From Paracoccus indicus (GTDB lineage Bacteria > Pseudomonadota > Alphaproteobacteria > Rhodobacterales > Rhodobacteraceae): DNA of 64,000 nt. The DNA lies in contig NZ_PYWA01000001.1 of the NCBI RefSeq assembly GCF_003056335.1, forward strand, positions 124,001 through 188,000, read 5' to 3'. Positions 27,371 to 37,986 of the stretch are shown in pieces. The notes beneath the pieces were generated by a model. That model worked only from the letters and a program-made list of their open reading frames with translations, was not told the origin of the DNA and did not search any database. Both the position numbers and the translations under genes were made by a program. Positions within the stretch are counted from its first letter, which is position 1. The number at the start of each line of letters is the position of its first letter.

Positions 27371-28441
27371 TCAGCCGGCAGACCTGATGTCGGTGGGCAT
27401 CGGCTGATCCACCGCATCCTGCGGCGGTGACCGGACCGGCTGCGCCAGGTGATCGACCAGCTGCGCGGGGCCGTCATAGGGCAAGGTGACGGTCGGGTGC
27501 AGAGCCTCGGACCGATATCGGCCCGCAAGGCGCGGCGTGCGGGCCAAGAAGGCCTTGCCCCAGTTGCGCCACGACCCGATGGCCGGAGCCTGGGGGTCGC
27601 AGGCAAACATCCCGCGCCAGCCGACCGGCAATTCCAGCCCCACGCCCTCGGCGCATTCCAGCATCCATGTCAGCGGGATGTTCGCCAAGGGCCGCGCGAA
27701 TTCGAATCCCGACAGCTGGCCACCGATGTCGGGATGGGCGCCGCGGAACCACATCTGCTCGATCCGGCCAGCGGCGTGATCCTCGTCCCACAGCATCGGG
27801 GCGAAGGCGGCTCGGGTTTCGTCCAATGCAAGGGCTTGGAAGGCGTGCTCGATCCCCTTGCCCAGATGGGCGTCATGGAAGCGAAAGCGCGGCTCGGTCA
27901 GCATCCACAACAGCGGCAGGCGGATGCCAAGCGCCATGACCGTGTCGAAGCAGCCCACCATGCGGATGGGCGCCGCCGAATGACAGCGCCGCGCAAAGCC
28001 CGCCAACGCCCTGTCGGAACCACCGCGCTGATACAGCCGCCAGGCCAGCCGGATGTTGCGTTCGGTCGCGTGGCGGGGCGCCAGCAGGCCAAGCCGCCCG
28101 ATCATTCCCGCCAGGCTGCGCACCGCGAAACCGCCCCGCGAATAGCCCATCATGAAGATCCGGTCCCCCGGCTGATAGGCCGTCGCCAGCCAGCCGTAGG
28201 CGCGGGTGATGCGCGATTCGAGCGTGGTGCCCATCATCAGTTCATGCAGCGTGCGCCAATGGTTCCACTGCTGCCCCATGGCGTAATGGATGCGAGTCCG
28301 CCCCGCGATGGGCGGCAGACCCAGTTGTCCCGTCAGCAGGCGATGGATGCGTCCGATGGAACTGCGCCGCCCTTCGGCAAGCGAGGCGAAAGTGCCGTCC
28401 ATCAGGATGATATGGGTCGTCGCGGGTCGAATCGTCATCAT
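27371..28441 (-). CDS. DUF2235 domain protein (Tle1-like alpha/beta hydrolase)
   Basis: A 356-aa protein with a nucleophile elbow GYSRGGFAVRSLAG and an N-terminal DGT motif (ILMDGTFASL), both usual for DUF2235. Relatives include the T6SS phospholipase effector Tle1, but no T6SS or immunity genes are near and no signal is seen. Here it is probably a cytoplasmic hydrolase of unknown substrate. Confidence 0.75.
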   Translation of the reverse strand: MMTIRPATTHIILMDGTFASLAEGRRSSIGRIHRLLTGQLGLPPIAGRTRIHYAMGQQWNHWRTLHELMMGTTLESRITRAYGWLATAYQPGDRIFMMGYSRGGFAVRSLAGMIGRLGLLAPRHATERNIRLAWRLYQRGGSDRALAGFARRCHSAAPIRMVGCFDTVMALGIRLPLLWMLTEPRFRFHDAHLGKGIEHAFQALALDETRAAFAPMLWDEDHAAGRIEQMWFRGAHPDIGGQLSGFEFARPLANIPLTWMLECAEGVGLELPVGWRGMFACDPQAPAIGSWRNWGKAFLARTPRLAGRYRSEALHPTVTLPYDGPAQLVDHLAQPVRSPPQDAVDQPMPTDIRSAG

Positions 28442-28476
28442 GCCCCCAAGCCTAGCATGGGGGCATGAACCGATGG

Positions 28477-29631
28477 TTATGACAGTTGCATCACCGTCGC
28501 GCGCGTCATGGCGCCAAAGCCGTTGAAGCGGGTGTTGGTGACGGTCGAATAGGCACCCGCTCCGTGGAAGATGACATAGTCGCCTTCCTGCGTATCGGCG
28601 GGCAGGCCCAATTCGCCCGGCAGGCGGTCGACGCTGTCGCAGGTCGGCCCGAAGATCACCCGCCCCGAGGCATCGCCCCCGCGCGGATTGCCCTGCGGGT
28701 CCAGCACCTCGATCCGGTCGATATTGCCGATGATCGGCAGCTCGGCCAACCCGCCATAGACGCCGTCGTTCAGGAAGACGTCCACCCCGTCGCGGATGCC
28801 CTTGACGCGGGTGATCAGCGAAAACGCGTCGGCACAGAGGCCGCGGCCCGGTTCGCAGACCAGCGCGGGGGCGTCATCGCCGAACATCTCGGTCGTGGTG
28901 TCGCCGATCTCCTGGAAGATCGAGGCCAGATCGGGCTCCACCCCCACCACGCGATGCGAGGGGAAGCCGCCGCCCACGTTCAGGCGCACGGCGCGCACGC
29001 CTGCCTGGTCGCAGATGTCCTTAGCGACGCGGATATAGCTTTCCCATGCGATGGGGTCGGTGCATTGCGTGCCCGGGTGGAAGGTCAGCGAGGGGACGTA
29101 TCCGCGCCGCGCCACCTCGGCCAGCAGCTCGGCGGCCAGTTCCGGGCTGGCGCCGAACTTCGACCCGAAGTCATAGGCAGCCCCCAGCACCGGCAGCTTG
29201 AAGCGGGGCGAGATCTCGACCCCCTCGCCGTCGACCTCGGTGGGCACCTGGTCGAACAGCTTGTCCAGCTCGGACCGGCTGTCCACGGACCATGAGGTGA
29301 TGCCCACCTCGACTGCATGTGCGATTTCCGAGCGACCCCGGACGGGGTTGTGATAATGGCGTGCGGCATCGGGGGCCATGCGGCCGATCAGGTCGATCTC
29401 GAAGGGGGATGCGACGTCGAAACCCTTGATGCCCGCCGTGACCAGGTTCTGGATCACGACCTCATCGGGGTTCGATTTGACCGCATAGGTCACAAGCCCC
29501 GGAAAACCGTCGATGAACTGCCGCGCCCGATCCTGCAGGACCGTCGGTGCAAAGACCATGACCGGATGTTCCGGAGCGAGATGGCGAATGACATCCGCCG
29601 GATTGTCCCAGACGGTCTTCTGTTGTCCCAT
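28477..29631 (-). CDS. Ornithine/lysine/DAP decarboxylase, PLP fold III
   Basis: A 384-aa alanine-racemase-fold decarboxylase. PLP binds Lys 52 in YAVKSNPDE. Other motifs are VGGGFPS, CEPGRGLCADAF and the active-site Cys in FGPTCDSVDRLP. This is the ODC-like form, which makes putrescine or cadaverine. AAAGGA precedes the ATG. A 258-base gap separates it from divergent valS. With agmatinase at 3558-4520 it offers a second possible route to putrescine. Confidence 0.87.
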   Translation of the reverse strand: MGQQKTVWDNPADVIRHLAPEHPVMVFAPTVLQDRARQFIDGFPGLVTYAVKSNPDEVVIQNLVTAGIKGFDVASPFEIDLIGRMAPDAARHYHNPVRGRSEIAHAVEVGITSWSVDSRSELDKLFDQVPTEVDGEGVEISPRFKLPVLGAAYDFGSKFGASPELAAELLAEVARRGYVPSLTFHPGTQCTDPIAWESYIRVAKDICDQAGVRAVRLNVGGGFPSHRVVGVEPDLASIFQEIGDTTTEMFGDDAPALVCEPGRGLCADAFSLITRVKGIRDGVDVFLNDGVYGGLAELPIIGNIDRIEVLDPQGNPRGGDASGRVIFGPTCDSVDRLPGELGLPADTQEGDYVIFHGAGAYSTVTNTRFNGFGAMTRATVMQLS

Positions 29632-29889
29632 TGCGGTTCCTTTCGCACAGGCAAGCTGTCGCAGATATGTGATTCAAAACCCTAGGCCGCGCCTTAAGGT
29701 TCCGGACCCCGCCTTGCAAAGCCCGAAACGCGACTTGGCGCAGATGTTACGACGACAAGCACGGCGGTTGCATGAAATCAACAGTCGCGGGCAGCGGACG
29801 GCCATATTTCGCGCGACATGCAGGATGCGTTGGACTTGGCCTTTCGCCCCGCATTCGCTAATCCACCCTCAACAAAGGGGATCGCGACG

Positions 29890-32751
29890 ATGACGATGGA
29901 CAAAAGCTTTGACGCCAAGGCCGCCGAGGCCCGGATCAGCGCCGAATGGGAACGCACCAATGCCTTCGCGGCAGGGGCCAATGCCAAGCGCAGTGAAACC
30001 TTCACGGTGATGATCCCGCCCCCCAACGTCACGGGCAGCCTGCATATCGGCCACGCCTTCAACAACACGCTGCAGGACATCCTTGTCCGCTGGCACCGGA
30101 TGCGCGGCTTCGACACGCTGTGGCAGCCCGGTCAGGACCACGCGGGCATCGCGACGCAGATGGTCGTCGAACGCCAGATGGCGCAGCGCGGCGAACCGGG
30201 CCGGCGCGAGATCGGCCGCGACGCCTTCGTCGAGAAGATCTGGGCCTGGAAGCAGGAATCCGGCGACACGATCATCAACCAGTTGAAGCGCCTTGGCGCA
30301 TCCTGCGACTGGTCGCGCAATGCGTTCACCATGTCCGGTGCGCCGGGTGCCCCGGCCGGTCAGGAAGGCAACTTCCACGACGCCGTGATCCGCGTCTTCG
30401 TGGATCTGTACAACAAGGGCATCATCTATCGCGGCAAGCGGCTGGTGAACTGGGACCCGCATTTCGAGACCGCGATCAGCGATCTGGAGGTCGAGAACCG
30501 CGAGGTTCCCGGCCATATGTGGCACTTCAAGTACCCGCTGGCCGGCGGCGAGACCTATGAATACGTGGAACGCGACGAGGATGGCACCGTCACCCTGCGC
30601 GAGACGCGCGACTATATCGCCATCGCCACCACCCGCCCCGAGACGATGCTGGGCGACGGCGCGGTCGCGGTGCATCCGGACGATGCCCGTTACGCCCCCA
30701 TCGTCGGCAAGCTGGTCGAGATCCCCGTCGGTCCCAAGGAACAGCGCCGCCTGATCCCGATCATCACCGACGAATATCCCGACCCCGATTTCGGGTCCGG
30801 CGCGGTCAAGATCACCGGCGCGCATGACTTCAACGATTACGAGGTCGCCAAGCGCAACAACATCCCGCTGTTCGCGCTGCTGGACACCAAGGGCGCGCTG
30901 CGCACCGACGGTCTGTCCTATGACGAAAGCGCCGCCATCGCATCGCGCGCCGCGCGGGGCGAGGATGTGGGCGACGTGTCGAACGTGAACCTCGTCCCCG
31001 AGGATCTGCGCGGGCTGGACCGCTATGACGCGCGCAAGCGGGTGATCGACCAGATCACCGCCGACGGCCTTGCCGTGACCTATCTGCATAAGGAGATCGA
31101 GAAGGAGACCGGCGCCGAGCATCTGGAGCGCCGCCCCGTCATCGAGAACAAGCCCATCATGCAGCCCTTCGGTGACCGCTCGGGCGTGGTGATCGAACCG
31201 ATGCTGACCGACCAGTGGTTCGTCGACACGCAGCGCATCGTCGGCCCCGCGCTGGATGCGGTGCGCGATGGTCGCACCCAGATCCTGCCAGAGCAGCACA
31301 AGAAGGTCTATTTCAACTGGCTTGAGAACATCGAGCCTTGGACCATTTCCCGCCAGCTGTGGTGGGGCCACCAGATCCCCGTCTGGTACGACGAAGAGGG
31401 CAACCAGTATTGCGCCCCGACCGAGGCCGAGGCCCAGGCCAAGGCGCCGGGCAAGGTGCTGACCCGCGACCCCGACGTGCTGGACACCTGGTTCAGCAGC
31501 GGATTGTGGCCCATCGGCACGCTTGGCTGGCCCGAGCCGACCGAGGAATTGAAGAAGTATTTCCCGACCGACGTGCTGGTCACCGGTTTCGACATCATCT
31601 TCTTCTGGGTCGCCCGGATGATCATGATGCAGCTGGAGGTGGTGAAGGACATCCCTTTCCACACCGTCTATGTCCACGGGCTGGTGCGCGACGAAAAGGG
31701 CGCCAAGATGTCCAAGTCCAAGGGCAACGTGATAGACCCGCTGACCTTGGTCGATGATTTCGGCGCCGACGCGCTGCGCTTTACCCTGACCGGCATGGCG
31801 GCGATGGGCCGCGACCCCAAGCTGGGGCCGAAGCATGTCGAGGTGAACCGCAACTTCGTCACCAAGATCTGGAACGCCAGCCGCTTTGCGGAAATGAACG
31901 GCGTGCGCGGCGGCGCGGCACGTCCCGCCCCGACCCACACCGTGAACCGCTGGATCATCGGCGAAACCGCCCGCATCCTGATGGCGACCGACGAGGCGCT
32001 GGCCTCCTATCGCTTCAACGATGCGGCGATGGGGCTTTATGCCTTTGTCTGGGGCAAGGTCTGCGACTGGTACGTGGAATTCGCCAAGCCGCTGTTCGAC
32101 GGTGAACATGCCGAGGAAACGCGCGCCACGATGGGCTGGGTGCTGGACCAGTGCTACCTGATGCTGCACCCGATCATGCCCTTCGTCACCGAGGAACTTT
32201 GGGCGCTGACGGGTGACCGCAAAGGCATGCTTGTCCACGGTGACTGGCCCGAACTGGGGGCCGATCTGATCGACGCGGATGCCGACGCCCAGATGAACTG
32301 GGTCATCGCCCTGATCGAGGCGGTGCGTTCGGCCCGTTCGCAGATGGGCGTTCCGGCGGGGGCAAAGCTGGACCTGATCGTGACCGAGGCCGATGCCGCC
32401 GCCCGCGCCGCCCTGCAGGCCAACGGCCCGCTGATCGAGCGTCTGGCGCGCGTCAACACGCCCGTCGATGGTCAGGCCGGCAAGGGCATGATCGCCGTCT
32501 CGGCTCAAGGGGCCAGTTTCGCGCTGCCGATCGGAGACGTGATCGACGTTGCTGCCGAGACCGCGCGTCTGCAGAAGGCGCAGGCGAAATCGGCCAAGGA
32601 TGCTGACGGGCTGCGCAAGCGTCTGTCGAACCCCAAGTTCGTCGAGAATGCCGAAGCCGAGGTGATCGAGGAAACCCGCGCCAAGCTGGCGGCGCTGGAT
32701 GACGATATCGCGCGGCTTGCGGCGGCGCTGGGCCAGCTGGCGGCGATGTGA
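29890..32751 (+). CDS. valS: Valyl-tRNA synthetase
   Basis: A 953-aa class Ia synthetase. HIGH motif at 52-55 (GSLHIGHAF), the CP1 editing domain in the middle, KMSKS at about 606-610 ([10 protein letters not shown]), an anticodon-binding domain and the C-terminal coiled coil ([19 protein letters not shown]). AAGGGG precedes the ATG. It ends in a large hairpin shared with the convergent aminotransferase gene. Confidence 0.97.
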   Translation: MTMDKSFDAKAAEARISAEWERTNAFAAGANAKRSETFTVMIPPPNVTGSLHIGHAFNNTLQDILVRWHRMRGFDTLWQPGQDHAGIATQMVVERQMAQRGEPGRREIGRDAFVEKIWAWKQESGDTIINQLKRLGASCDWSRNAFTMSGAPGAPAGQEGNFHDAVIRVFVDLYNKGIIYRGKRLVNWDPHFETAISDLEVENREVPGHMWHFKYPLAGGETYEYVERDEDGTVTLRETRDYIAIATTRPETMLGDGAVAVHPDDARYAPIVGKLVEIPVGPKEQRRLIPIITDEYPDPDFGSGAVKITGAHDFNDYEVAKRNNIPLFALLDTKGALRTDGLSYDESAAIASRAARGEDVGDVSNVNLVPEDLRGLDRYDARKRVIDQITADGLAVTYLHKEIEKETGAEHLERRPVIENKPIMQPFGDRSGVVIEPMLTDQWFVDTQRIVGPALDAVRDGRTQILPEQHKKVYFNWLENIEPWTISRQLWWGHQIPVWYDEEGNQYCAPTEAEAQAKAPGKVLTRDPDVLDTWFSSGLWPIGTLGWPEPTEELKKYFPTDVLVTGFDIIFFWVARMIMMQLEVVKDIPFHTVYVHGLVRDEKGAKMSKSKGNVIDPLTLVDDFGADALRFTLTGMAAMGRDPKLGPKHVEVNRNFVTKIWNASRFAEMNGVRGGAARPAPTHTVNRWIIGETARILMATDEALASYRFNDAAMGLYAFVWGKVCDWYVEFAKPLFDGEHAEETRATMGWVLDQCYLMLHPIMPFVTEELWALTGDRKGMLVHGDWPELGADLIDADADAQMNWVIALIEAVRSARSQMGVPAGAKLDLIVTEADAAARAALQANGPLIERLARVNTPVDGQAGKGMIAVSAQGASFALPIGDVIDVAAETARLQKAQAKSAKDADGLRKRLSNPKFVENAEAEVIEETRAKLAALDDDIARLAAALGQLAAM

Positions 32752-32757
32752 TCACGA

Positions 32758-32805
32758 CCCCTCGCCGGGGACGCCTGTCTTGATGGCAGGTGCCTCCGGC
32801 GGGGG
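32758..32805. terminator. Large imperfect hairpin between valS and the aminotransferase gene
   Basis: CCCCTCGCCGGGG and CTCCGGCGGGGG arms surround an inner GCCTGTC/GGCAGGT stem with a TTGAT loop. It sits between convergent genes and likely ends both. It runs directly into a copy of the stop-codon-linked repeat. Confidence 0.6.
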
Positions 32806-32829
32806 TATTTGGACAACCGAGAAGCTTCA
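32803..32829 (-). repeat. Stop-codon-linked intergenic repeat, copy 2
   Basis: GGTATTTGGACAACCGAGAA differs from the other two copies at one base (A for G) and again ends in the stop codon of a minus-strand gene. Confidence 0.8.
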
Positions 32830-33930
32830 GGCGGGGCTGATGTCGTCCAGCGCCTTGGGCAGGACGACGGACAGCAGGTCCAGTTCCTCTGCGGGACCGC
32901 AGCTGATGCGGATGCAGCGGTTCAGGGGCACGACGCCCGGCATGCGGATGAAGACGCCGCGATCCTGCAGGGCCTTGACCAGATTTGCGGCAAAGCTGCC
33001 GTCGCGGCCCGTGTCTACCGCGACGAAATTCGTGGCGGTGGGCAAGGCCGTCAATCCGTTCTGGCGGGCGATCTGGCCGATGCGGTCGCGTGAGATCGCC
33101 ACCTGTTGCTGCACATGGGCCAGCCATTCGGTATCGGCCAAGGCCGCCAGTGCGCCTGCCTGCGCGATGCTGTTCACGCCGAAATGGTTGCGGATCCGGT
33201 CGAAGCCCGCGATCAGGTCCGGCGCGCCGATGGCATAGCCGATGCGCGCGCCCGCAACGCCGTAAGCCTTGCTGAAGGTGCGCATGCGGATGACGCGCGG
33301 ATCATCGGCACCGATCGTGGGGATGGCGTCCTGCGGGGCGAATTCGACATAGGCCTCGTCTAGGACCAGCAGACAATCGGCGGGCAGCTGGTCCAGCATC
33401 GTCTCGATCACCTGGCCGGAATGCCAGCTGCCCATCGGGTTGTCGGGATTGGCCAGATAGACCAGCCGCGCGCCCGTCTGATGGGCCAGTTCGATCAGCG
33501 CCTGCGGGTCTTCGTGGTCGTCCTTGTAAGGTGCCTTGTGCAGCACGCCCGCGTAGCCGTTCACGTGATAGTTGAAGGTCGGATAGGCGCCCTCGGACGT
33601 CACGACAGCATCGCCCGGCCCGATCATCAGCCGGACCAGCACGCCCAGCAGCCCGTCTATCCCCTCGCCCACGACGATGTTTTCGGGGCCGGCGCCCAAA
33701 TGGGCGGCCAGCGCATGGCGCAGGTCGTGGCTGGGCGCATCACCATATTTCCAGACCTGCGTTGCAGCATCCTGCATGGCTTGAATGGCGCGAGGGCTGG
33801 GGCCGAAGCCGTTTTCATTCGCGCCCAATCGCGCGCCGAAGGGCTTGCCGCGCTGGCGTTCCAGTGTTTCGGGTCCGACAAAGGGGACGGTCGAAGGAAG
33901 CGAGGCGGGGATGGGGGCGAATCTGGTCAT
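32827..33930 (-). CDS. HisC-like PLP aminotransferase
   Basis: A 367-aa fold-I aminotransferase. PLP Lys 221 is in RTFSKAYGVAGARIGYAIG; NPDNPMG (161-167) and DEAYVEF (191-197) are the other binding motifs. It resembles histidinol-phosphate aminotransferase; in Alphaproteobacteria such enzymes may also act on aromatic amino acids, so a second hisC elsewhere is possible. The start at 33930 (MTRFAPIPAS) is preferred over the longer frame. Confidence 0.82.
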   Translation of the reverse strand: MTRFAPIPASLPSTVPFVGPETLERQRGKPFGARLGANENGFGPSPRAIQAMQDAATQVWKYGDAPSHDLRHALAAHLGAGPENIVVGEGIDGLLGVLVRLMIGPGDAVVTSEGAYPTFNYHVNGYAGVLHKAPYKDDHEDPQALIELAHQTGARLVYLANPDNPMGSWHSGQVIETMLDQLPADCLLVLDEAYVEFAPQDAIPTIGADDPRVIRMRTFSKAYGVAGARIGYAIGAPDLIAGFDRIRNHFGVNSIAQAGALAALADTEWLAHVQQQVAISRDRIGQIARQNGLTALPTATNFVAVDTGRDGSFAANLVKALQDRGVFIRMPGVVPLNRCIRISCGPAEELDLLSVVLPKALDDISPA

Positions 33931-33970
33931 GGGTGCTAGATGCCCGCAACCCGTGCCGCCTCGCAAGGGG

Positions 33971-34207
33971 TCAGAAGGCCCGGAAGGTCATCGTGGTCAG
34001 CGTCCGGCTGATATGCGGGATGTCGAACAGCTTGTCCGACAGGAAACGGCCCACATCCTGATCCTCGGGGATGTAGACCTTGGCCATCAGGTCGTAATCG
34101 CCGGATGTCGAATACAGCTCGGACACGATCTCGCGGTCATAGATGGCCTCGGCGACCTGATAGGTCCGGCCGGGCTCGCAGCGGAACTGGACGAAGACGG
34201 GGCGCAT
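33971..34207 (-). CDS. Stand-alone Lrp/AsnC ligand-binding (RAM) domain protein
   Basis: A 78-aa protein starting MRPVFVQFRCEPGRTYQVA that consists only of the RAM domain, with SGDYDLMAKVYIPEDQD. It lacks the HTH. GGAGG lies upstream of 34207. Such stand-alone RAM proteins may bind an amino acid or mix with full-length Lrp oligomers; here two full-length Lrp genes exist at 10859-11790. Function inferred. Confidence 0.85.
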   Translation of the reverse strand: MRPVFVQFRCEPGRTYQVAEAIYDREIVSELYSTSGDYDLMAKVYIPEDQDVGRFLSDKLFDIPHISRTLTTMTFRAF

Positions 34208-34238
34208 GATATCCTCCGGTATGTCGTGTCGCGGCAGG

Positions 34239-35609
34239 TTAGACCGCGGCGCGCAGCAGGGTCCAGTCCCCCCGCGCATGGCCGCGCCAGAACCGCCACA
34301 TCAGCAGGATAGACGCCAGCGTCAGCCCGACGCACAAGCCCAGCCACAACCCCGCGGGCCCGAAGCCAAGCGGGAAGGCCAGCAGATAGGCGACCGGCAT
34401 GCCGACCCCCCAGTAGCTGAAGCCCGCCATCCACATCGGCACATTCGTGTCATGGACGCCGCGCAGGAAGCCAAGCGCGATGACCTGGAAGGCATCGGTC
34501 AGCTGGAACAGCGCCGCATAGAGCAGAAGGCTGGCCCCGATGGTGACGATCAGCGCGGCCTGTGGGTCATTGGGGTCCAGATACATCCGTACCAGCTGAT
34601 GGCGGAACAGCAGATAGATCGAGATGGCGATGGCGGCGAAGACCAGCGACATCCAGATGACGGTGATGGCGGCATCGCGCATCCACGCGCGGTCGCCCCG
34701 CCCCTTGGCCTGCCCCACCCGCACGGTGGCGGCATTGGACAGCCCCAGATGCGCCATGAAGGTGATCGAGGTGATCTGCAGCGCGATCCCATGGGCCGCC
34801 AGTTGCGGGATGCCGATCCAGCCCATCATGATGTTCGAGGCGACGAACAGCCCGCCCTCGGCCACCATGGTGACGCCGATCGGCCAGCCGATGCGGGCGA
34901 TCTGGCCCATGGCCTGCCAGTCGGGGCGCCAGAACCGCTGGAACAGGTTGTACTGCCGGGCGATGGGCAGCCATTGCGCGTAAAGCACCAGCAGGATCAG
35001 CTGGACGATCTGGACCGTCAGGCTGGCGATGGCCGCGCCCTGCACGCCCAGTTCCGGGGCGCCGAGGTTGCCGAAGATCAGCACCCAGTTCAGCGCAACG
35101 TTCAGCGGCAGGCCCGCCAGCGTCACCCACATCACCACCTGCGTGCGTTCCAGCGCCGCCAGATAGCTGTTCAGCGTCAGTTGGCCCAGCACGATCCCCA
35201 GGCCCCAGCCCGCGATGCGCAGGTAATCCTGCGCCAGGGCCGAGACCATCGGCGTCTGGCCAAGCGACAGCAGGATCGGTTCGGAAAACCACATCAGCGG
35301 CATGACGGCCAGCGCGAAGCCCGCCGAGAGCCAAAGCGCCATGCGGGCACCGCGGCGGACCTCGGTCTGGTTGCCGGCGGCGATATGGCTGGCGATCAGC
35401 CCCATCACGCCGGTGCCGAAGCCCATCCCCAGGAAGAACAGGATGTGGAAGAAAGACCCCGCAATGATCAGGGCGGCAAGGGGCTCGACCCCGTACCAGC
35501 CCACCATGACGGTATCGCCCACGCCGATGGCCATGCGGGCAAGATGGCTGCCGATCAGCGGCAGGCCAAGCGACAGCGTCGCAAGGATATGGGGGCGATA
35601 GCGGGACAT
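34239..35609 (-). CDS. MATE family efflux transporter
   Basis: A 456-aa inner-membrane protein with 12 predicted helices in two MatE halves. It starts [27 protein letters not shown], a NorM-like N-terminus with GD. It exports cationic compounds by Na+ or H+ antiport; the specificity is unknown. ATGs at 35615 and 35609 are both possible. Divergent from pyrB. Confidence 0.88.
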   Translation of the reverse strand: MSRYRPHILATLSLGLPLIGSHLARMAIGVGDTVMVGWYGVEPLAALIIAGSFFHILFFLGMGFGTGVMGLIASHIAAGNQTEVRRGARMALWLSAGFALAVMPLMWFSEPILLSLGQTPMVSALAQDYLRIAGWGLGIVLGQLTLNSYLAALERTQVVMWVTLAGLPLNVALNWVLIFGNLGAPELGVQGAAIASLTVQIVQLILLVLYAQWLPIARQYNLFQRFWRPDWQAMGQIARIGWPIGVTMVAEGGLFVASNIMMGWIGIPQLAAHGIALQITSITFMAHLGLSNAATVRVGQAKGRGDRAWMRDAAITVIWMSLVFAAIAISIYLLFRHQLVRMYLDPNDPQAALIVTIGASLLLYAALFQLTDAFQVIALGFLRGVHDTNVPMWMAGFSYWGVGMPVAYLLAFPLGFGPAGLWLGLCVGLTLASILLMWRFWRGHARGDWTLLRAAV

Positions 35610-35743
35610 CTGCATACCGCCCGCAATATCCCCGCGGACCCCACCGGGCAAGCGATCTTTGCACCACCTGCAAATCCCCTGCCCGCTTGCCGCACGGCCT
35701 CCCATCTGCGATAGAACGCGCACCCCCGACTGAAAGGCTGAAC

Positions 35744-36703
35744 ATGAGCTTTCGCGCCCGTCACCTGCTGGGCATCGACCATCTCAAACCCGCCGAGATC
35801 GTGTCGCTGCTGGACCTTGCCCAGGACTATGCCGCGCTGAACCGCAGGACCGTCAAGCACTCGGATGCGCTGGCGGGCATGACCCAGATCAACATGTTCT
35901 TCGAGAACTCGACCCGCACCCAGGCCAGCTTCGAACTGGCGGGCAAGCGGCTTGGGGCCGACGTGATGAACATGGCCGTCAGCCAGTCATCGGTGAAGAA
36001 GGGCGAGACGCTGATCGACACCGCGCTGACGCTGAACGCCATGCAGCCCGATCTGCTGGTCGTGCGCCACCCCAATTCCGGCGCGGTGAACCTGCTGGCC
36101 GAAAAGGTGAATTGCGCGGTCATCAACGCGGGCGACGGGCGGCATGAACATCCGACGCAGGCCCTGCTGGACGCGCTGACCATCCGCCGCGCCAAGGGCC
36201 GGCTGCACCGCCTGACCATCGCCATCTGCGGCGACATCGCCCATTCCCGCGTGGCGCGGTCGAACCTGATCCTGCTGGGCAAGATGGAAAACCGCATCCG
36301 CCTGATCGGGCCGTCGACGCTGATGCCCTCGGGCGCGGCCGATATGGGGGTCGAACTGTACGAAGACATGCGCGAGGGCCTGAAGGGTGCCGATGTCGTC
36401 ATGATGCTGCGCCTGCAGCGTGAACGCATGGACGGGGGTTTCATCCCCTCGGAACGCGAATATTACCACCGTTGGGGTCTCGACGCCGAAAAGCTGGCGC
36501 TGGCTGCGCCTGACGCCATCGTGATGCATCCGGGGCCGATGAATCGCGGCGTGGAAATCGACGGCACCATTGCCGACGACATCAACCGCAGCGTGATCCA
36601 GGACCAGGTCGAGATGGGCGTTGCCGTCCGCATGGCCGCACTGGACCTGCTGGCACGAAACCTGCGCGCCGAACGCGGCCGCATTGCCGAAGGCGAGGCG
36701 TGA
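35744..36703 (+). CDS. pyrB: Aspartate carbamoyltransferase catalytic subunit
   Basis: A 319-aa ATCase. The carbamoyl-phosphate motif is [12 protein letters not shown] (STRT at 56-59); the aspartate-side segments include [14 protein letters not shown] and [17 protein letters not shown] precedes the ATG. Two bases separate it from the ATG of a degenerate dihydroorotase, a pairing known for class A ATCases that need an inactive DHO partner for assembly. Confidence 0.96.
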   Translation: MSFRARHLLGIDHLKPAEIVSLLDLAQDYAALNRRTVKHSDALAGMTQINMFFENSTRTQASFELAGKRLGADVMNMAVSQSSVKKGETLIDTALTLNAMQPDLLVVRHPNSGAVNLLAEKVNCAVINAGDGRHEHPTQALLDALTIRRAKGRLHRLTIAICGDIAHSRVARSNLILLGKMENRIRLIGPSTLMPSGAADMGVELYEDMREGLKGADVVMMLRLQRERMDGGFIPSEREYYHRWGLDAEKLALAAPDAIVMHPGPMNRGVEIDGTIADDINRSVIQDQVEMGVAVRMAALDLLARNLRAERGRIAEGEA

Positions 36704-36705
36704 TC

Positions 36706-37986
36706 ATGGACCAGTTCTTCACCAATGCCCGCCTGATCGACCCCGAAACCCAGACCGACGAGATCGGCAGCCTGCTGGTGCGCGACGGCACCATCGTCGG
36801 ACGCGGCGGGCCGGGCGATGCCGCCCCCGAAGGCGCAACCGTCATCGACTGCGATGGTCGGGCGCTGGCCCCCGGCATCGTCGATTGGGGCGTCAAGATC
36901 GGCGAACCCGGCGAGCGTCACAAGGAAAGCTTCCGCAGCGCCGGTCTGGCCGCAGCCGGTGGCGGCGTCACGACCATCATCGCCCGTCCCGACACCCTGC
37001 CCCCCATCGACACCCCCGAGGCGCTGGAATTCGTCGCCCGCCGCGCCGCCGATGCCCCCGTCAACATCCACCATATGGCCGCCCTGACCAAATCGCGCGA
37101 AGGCCGCGAGATGGTCGAGATCGGTTTTCTGACCGATTTGGGGGCCGTGGCCTTCACCGATGGCGTGCGCGTCGTGCGCGACACCAAGCTGCTGACCCGC
37201 TGCATGACCTATGCGCGCGGGCTGAACGCCCTGATCGTCGGCCACCCGCAAGAGGCCGGTCTGTCCGCAGGAGCTGCCGCGACCAGCGGCAAGTTCGCAT
37301 CCCTCTACGGCATCCCCGCCGTATCGCCGATGGCCGAGGTGATGGGCCTTGACCGCGACCTGGCTTTGGTCACCATGACCGGCTGCCGATGGCATGCCGA
37401 CCAGATCACCACGGCGGCCTCTCTGCCGGCGCTGGAACGCGCACGCAAGGCGGGGCTGGACGTGACGGCGGGGATCTCGATCCACCACCTGACGCTGAAC
37501 GAATTCGATGTGGGCGATTACCGCACCTTCTTCCGCTTCACCCCGCCCCTGCGGTCCGAGGATGACCGTCAGGCAATGGTGCAGGCTGTGGCCGATGGCG
37601 TGATCGACGTGATCGCCAGCTTCCACACCCCACAGGACGAGGAATCCAAGCGCCTGCCCTTCGAGGCCGCCGCCCCCGGCGCCGTCGGCCTTCAGACCCT
37701 GCTGCCCGCCGCGTTGCGTCTCTATCATCAGGGCGGGCTGAGCCTGCCGCAACTGTTCCGCGCCATGTCGCTGAACCCCGCGCGCAGGCTGGGCCTGTCT
37801 GCAGGCCGCCTGTCGGAGGGCGCCCCCGCTGACCTGATCCTCTTCGACCCCGACGCGCCCTTCCTGATGGACCGTTTCGCGCTGTTGTCGAAGTCCAAGA
37901 ACACGCCCTTCGACGGCGCCCGCATGCAGGGCCGCGTGATGGGCACATGGGTCGCGGGCCGCCGCGTCTTCGGAGAAAGCGCATGA
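36706..37986 (+). CDS. pyrC': Dihydroorotase-like protein, probably inactive (PyrC')
   Basis: A 426-aa amidohydrolase-fold protein. Active type I dihydroorotases have DxHxH for two metals; here it reads DWGVK (60-64), so both His are lost. The catalytic Asp of the TDHAP motif is replaced by Phe 306 (ASFHTPQ). The fold, the EPG segment and GISIHHL remain. Such pseudo-DHOs are known to hold ATCase in an active dodecamer without catalysing. A working DHO should exist elsewhere. A GTG at 36700 overlapping the pyrB stop is an alternative start. Confidence 0.85.
   Translation: MDQFFTNARLIDPETQTDEIGSLLVRDGTIVGRGGPGDAAPEGATVIDCDGRALAPGIVDWGVKIGEPGERHKESFRSAGLAAAGGGVTTIIARPDTLPPIDTPEALEFVARRAADAPVNIHHMAALTKSREGREMVEIGFLTDLGAVAFTDGVRVVRDTKLLTRCMTYARGLNALIVGHPQEAGLSAGAAATSGKFASLYGIPAVSPMAEVMGLDRDLALVTMTGCRWHADQITTAASLPALERARKAGLDVTAGISIHHLTLNEFDVGDYRTFFRFTPPLRSEDDRQAMVQAVADGVIDVIASFHTPQDEESKRLPFEAAAPGAVGLQTLLPAALRLYHQGGLSLPQLFRAMSLNPARRLGLSAGRLSEGAPADLILFDPDAPFLMDRFALLSKSKNTPFDGARMQGRVMGTWVAGRRVFGESA

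Noticed and set aside
27371..28441. T6SS effector-immunity pair (Tle1)
   Set aside because: No VgrG, PAAR, immunity gene or secretion signal is nearby. DUF2235 alone is not enough.
29869..32508. 879-codon minus frame opposite valS
   Set aside because: Antisense shadow of valS; no domain is visible and the codon bias fits the valS strand.
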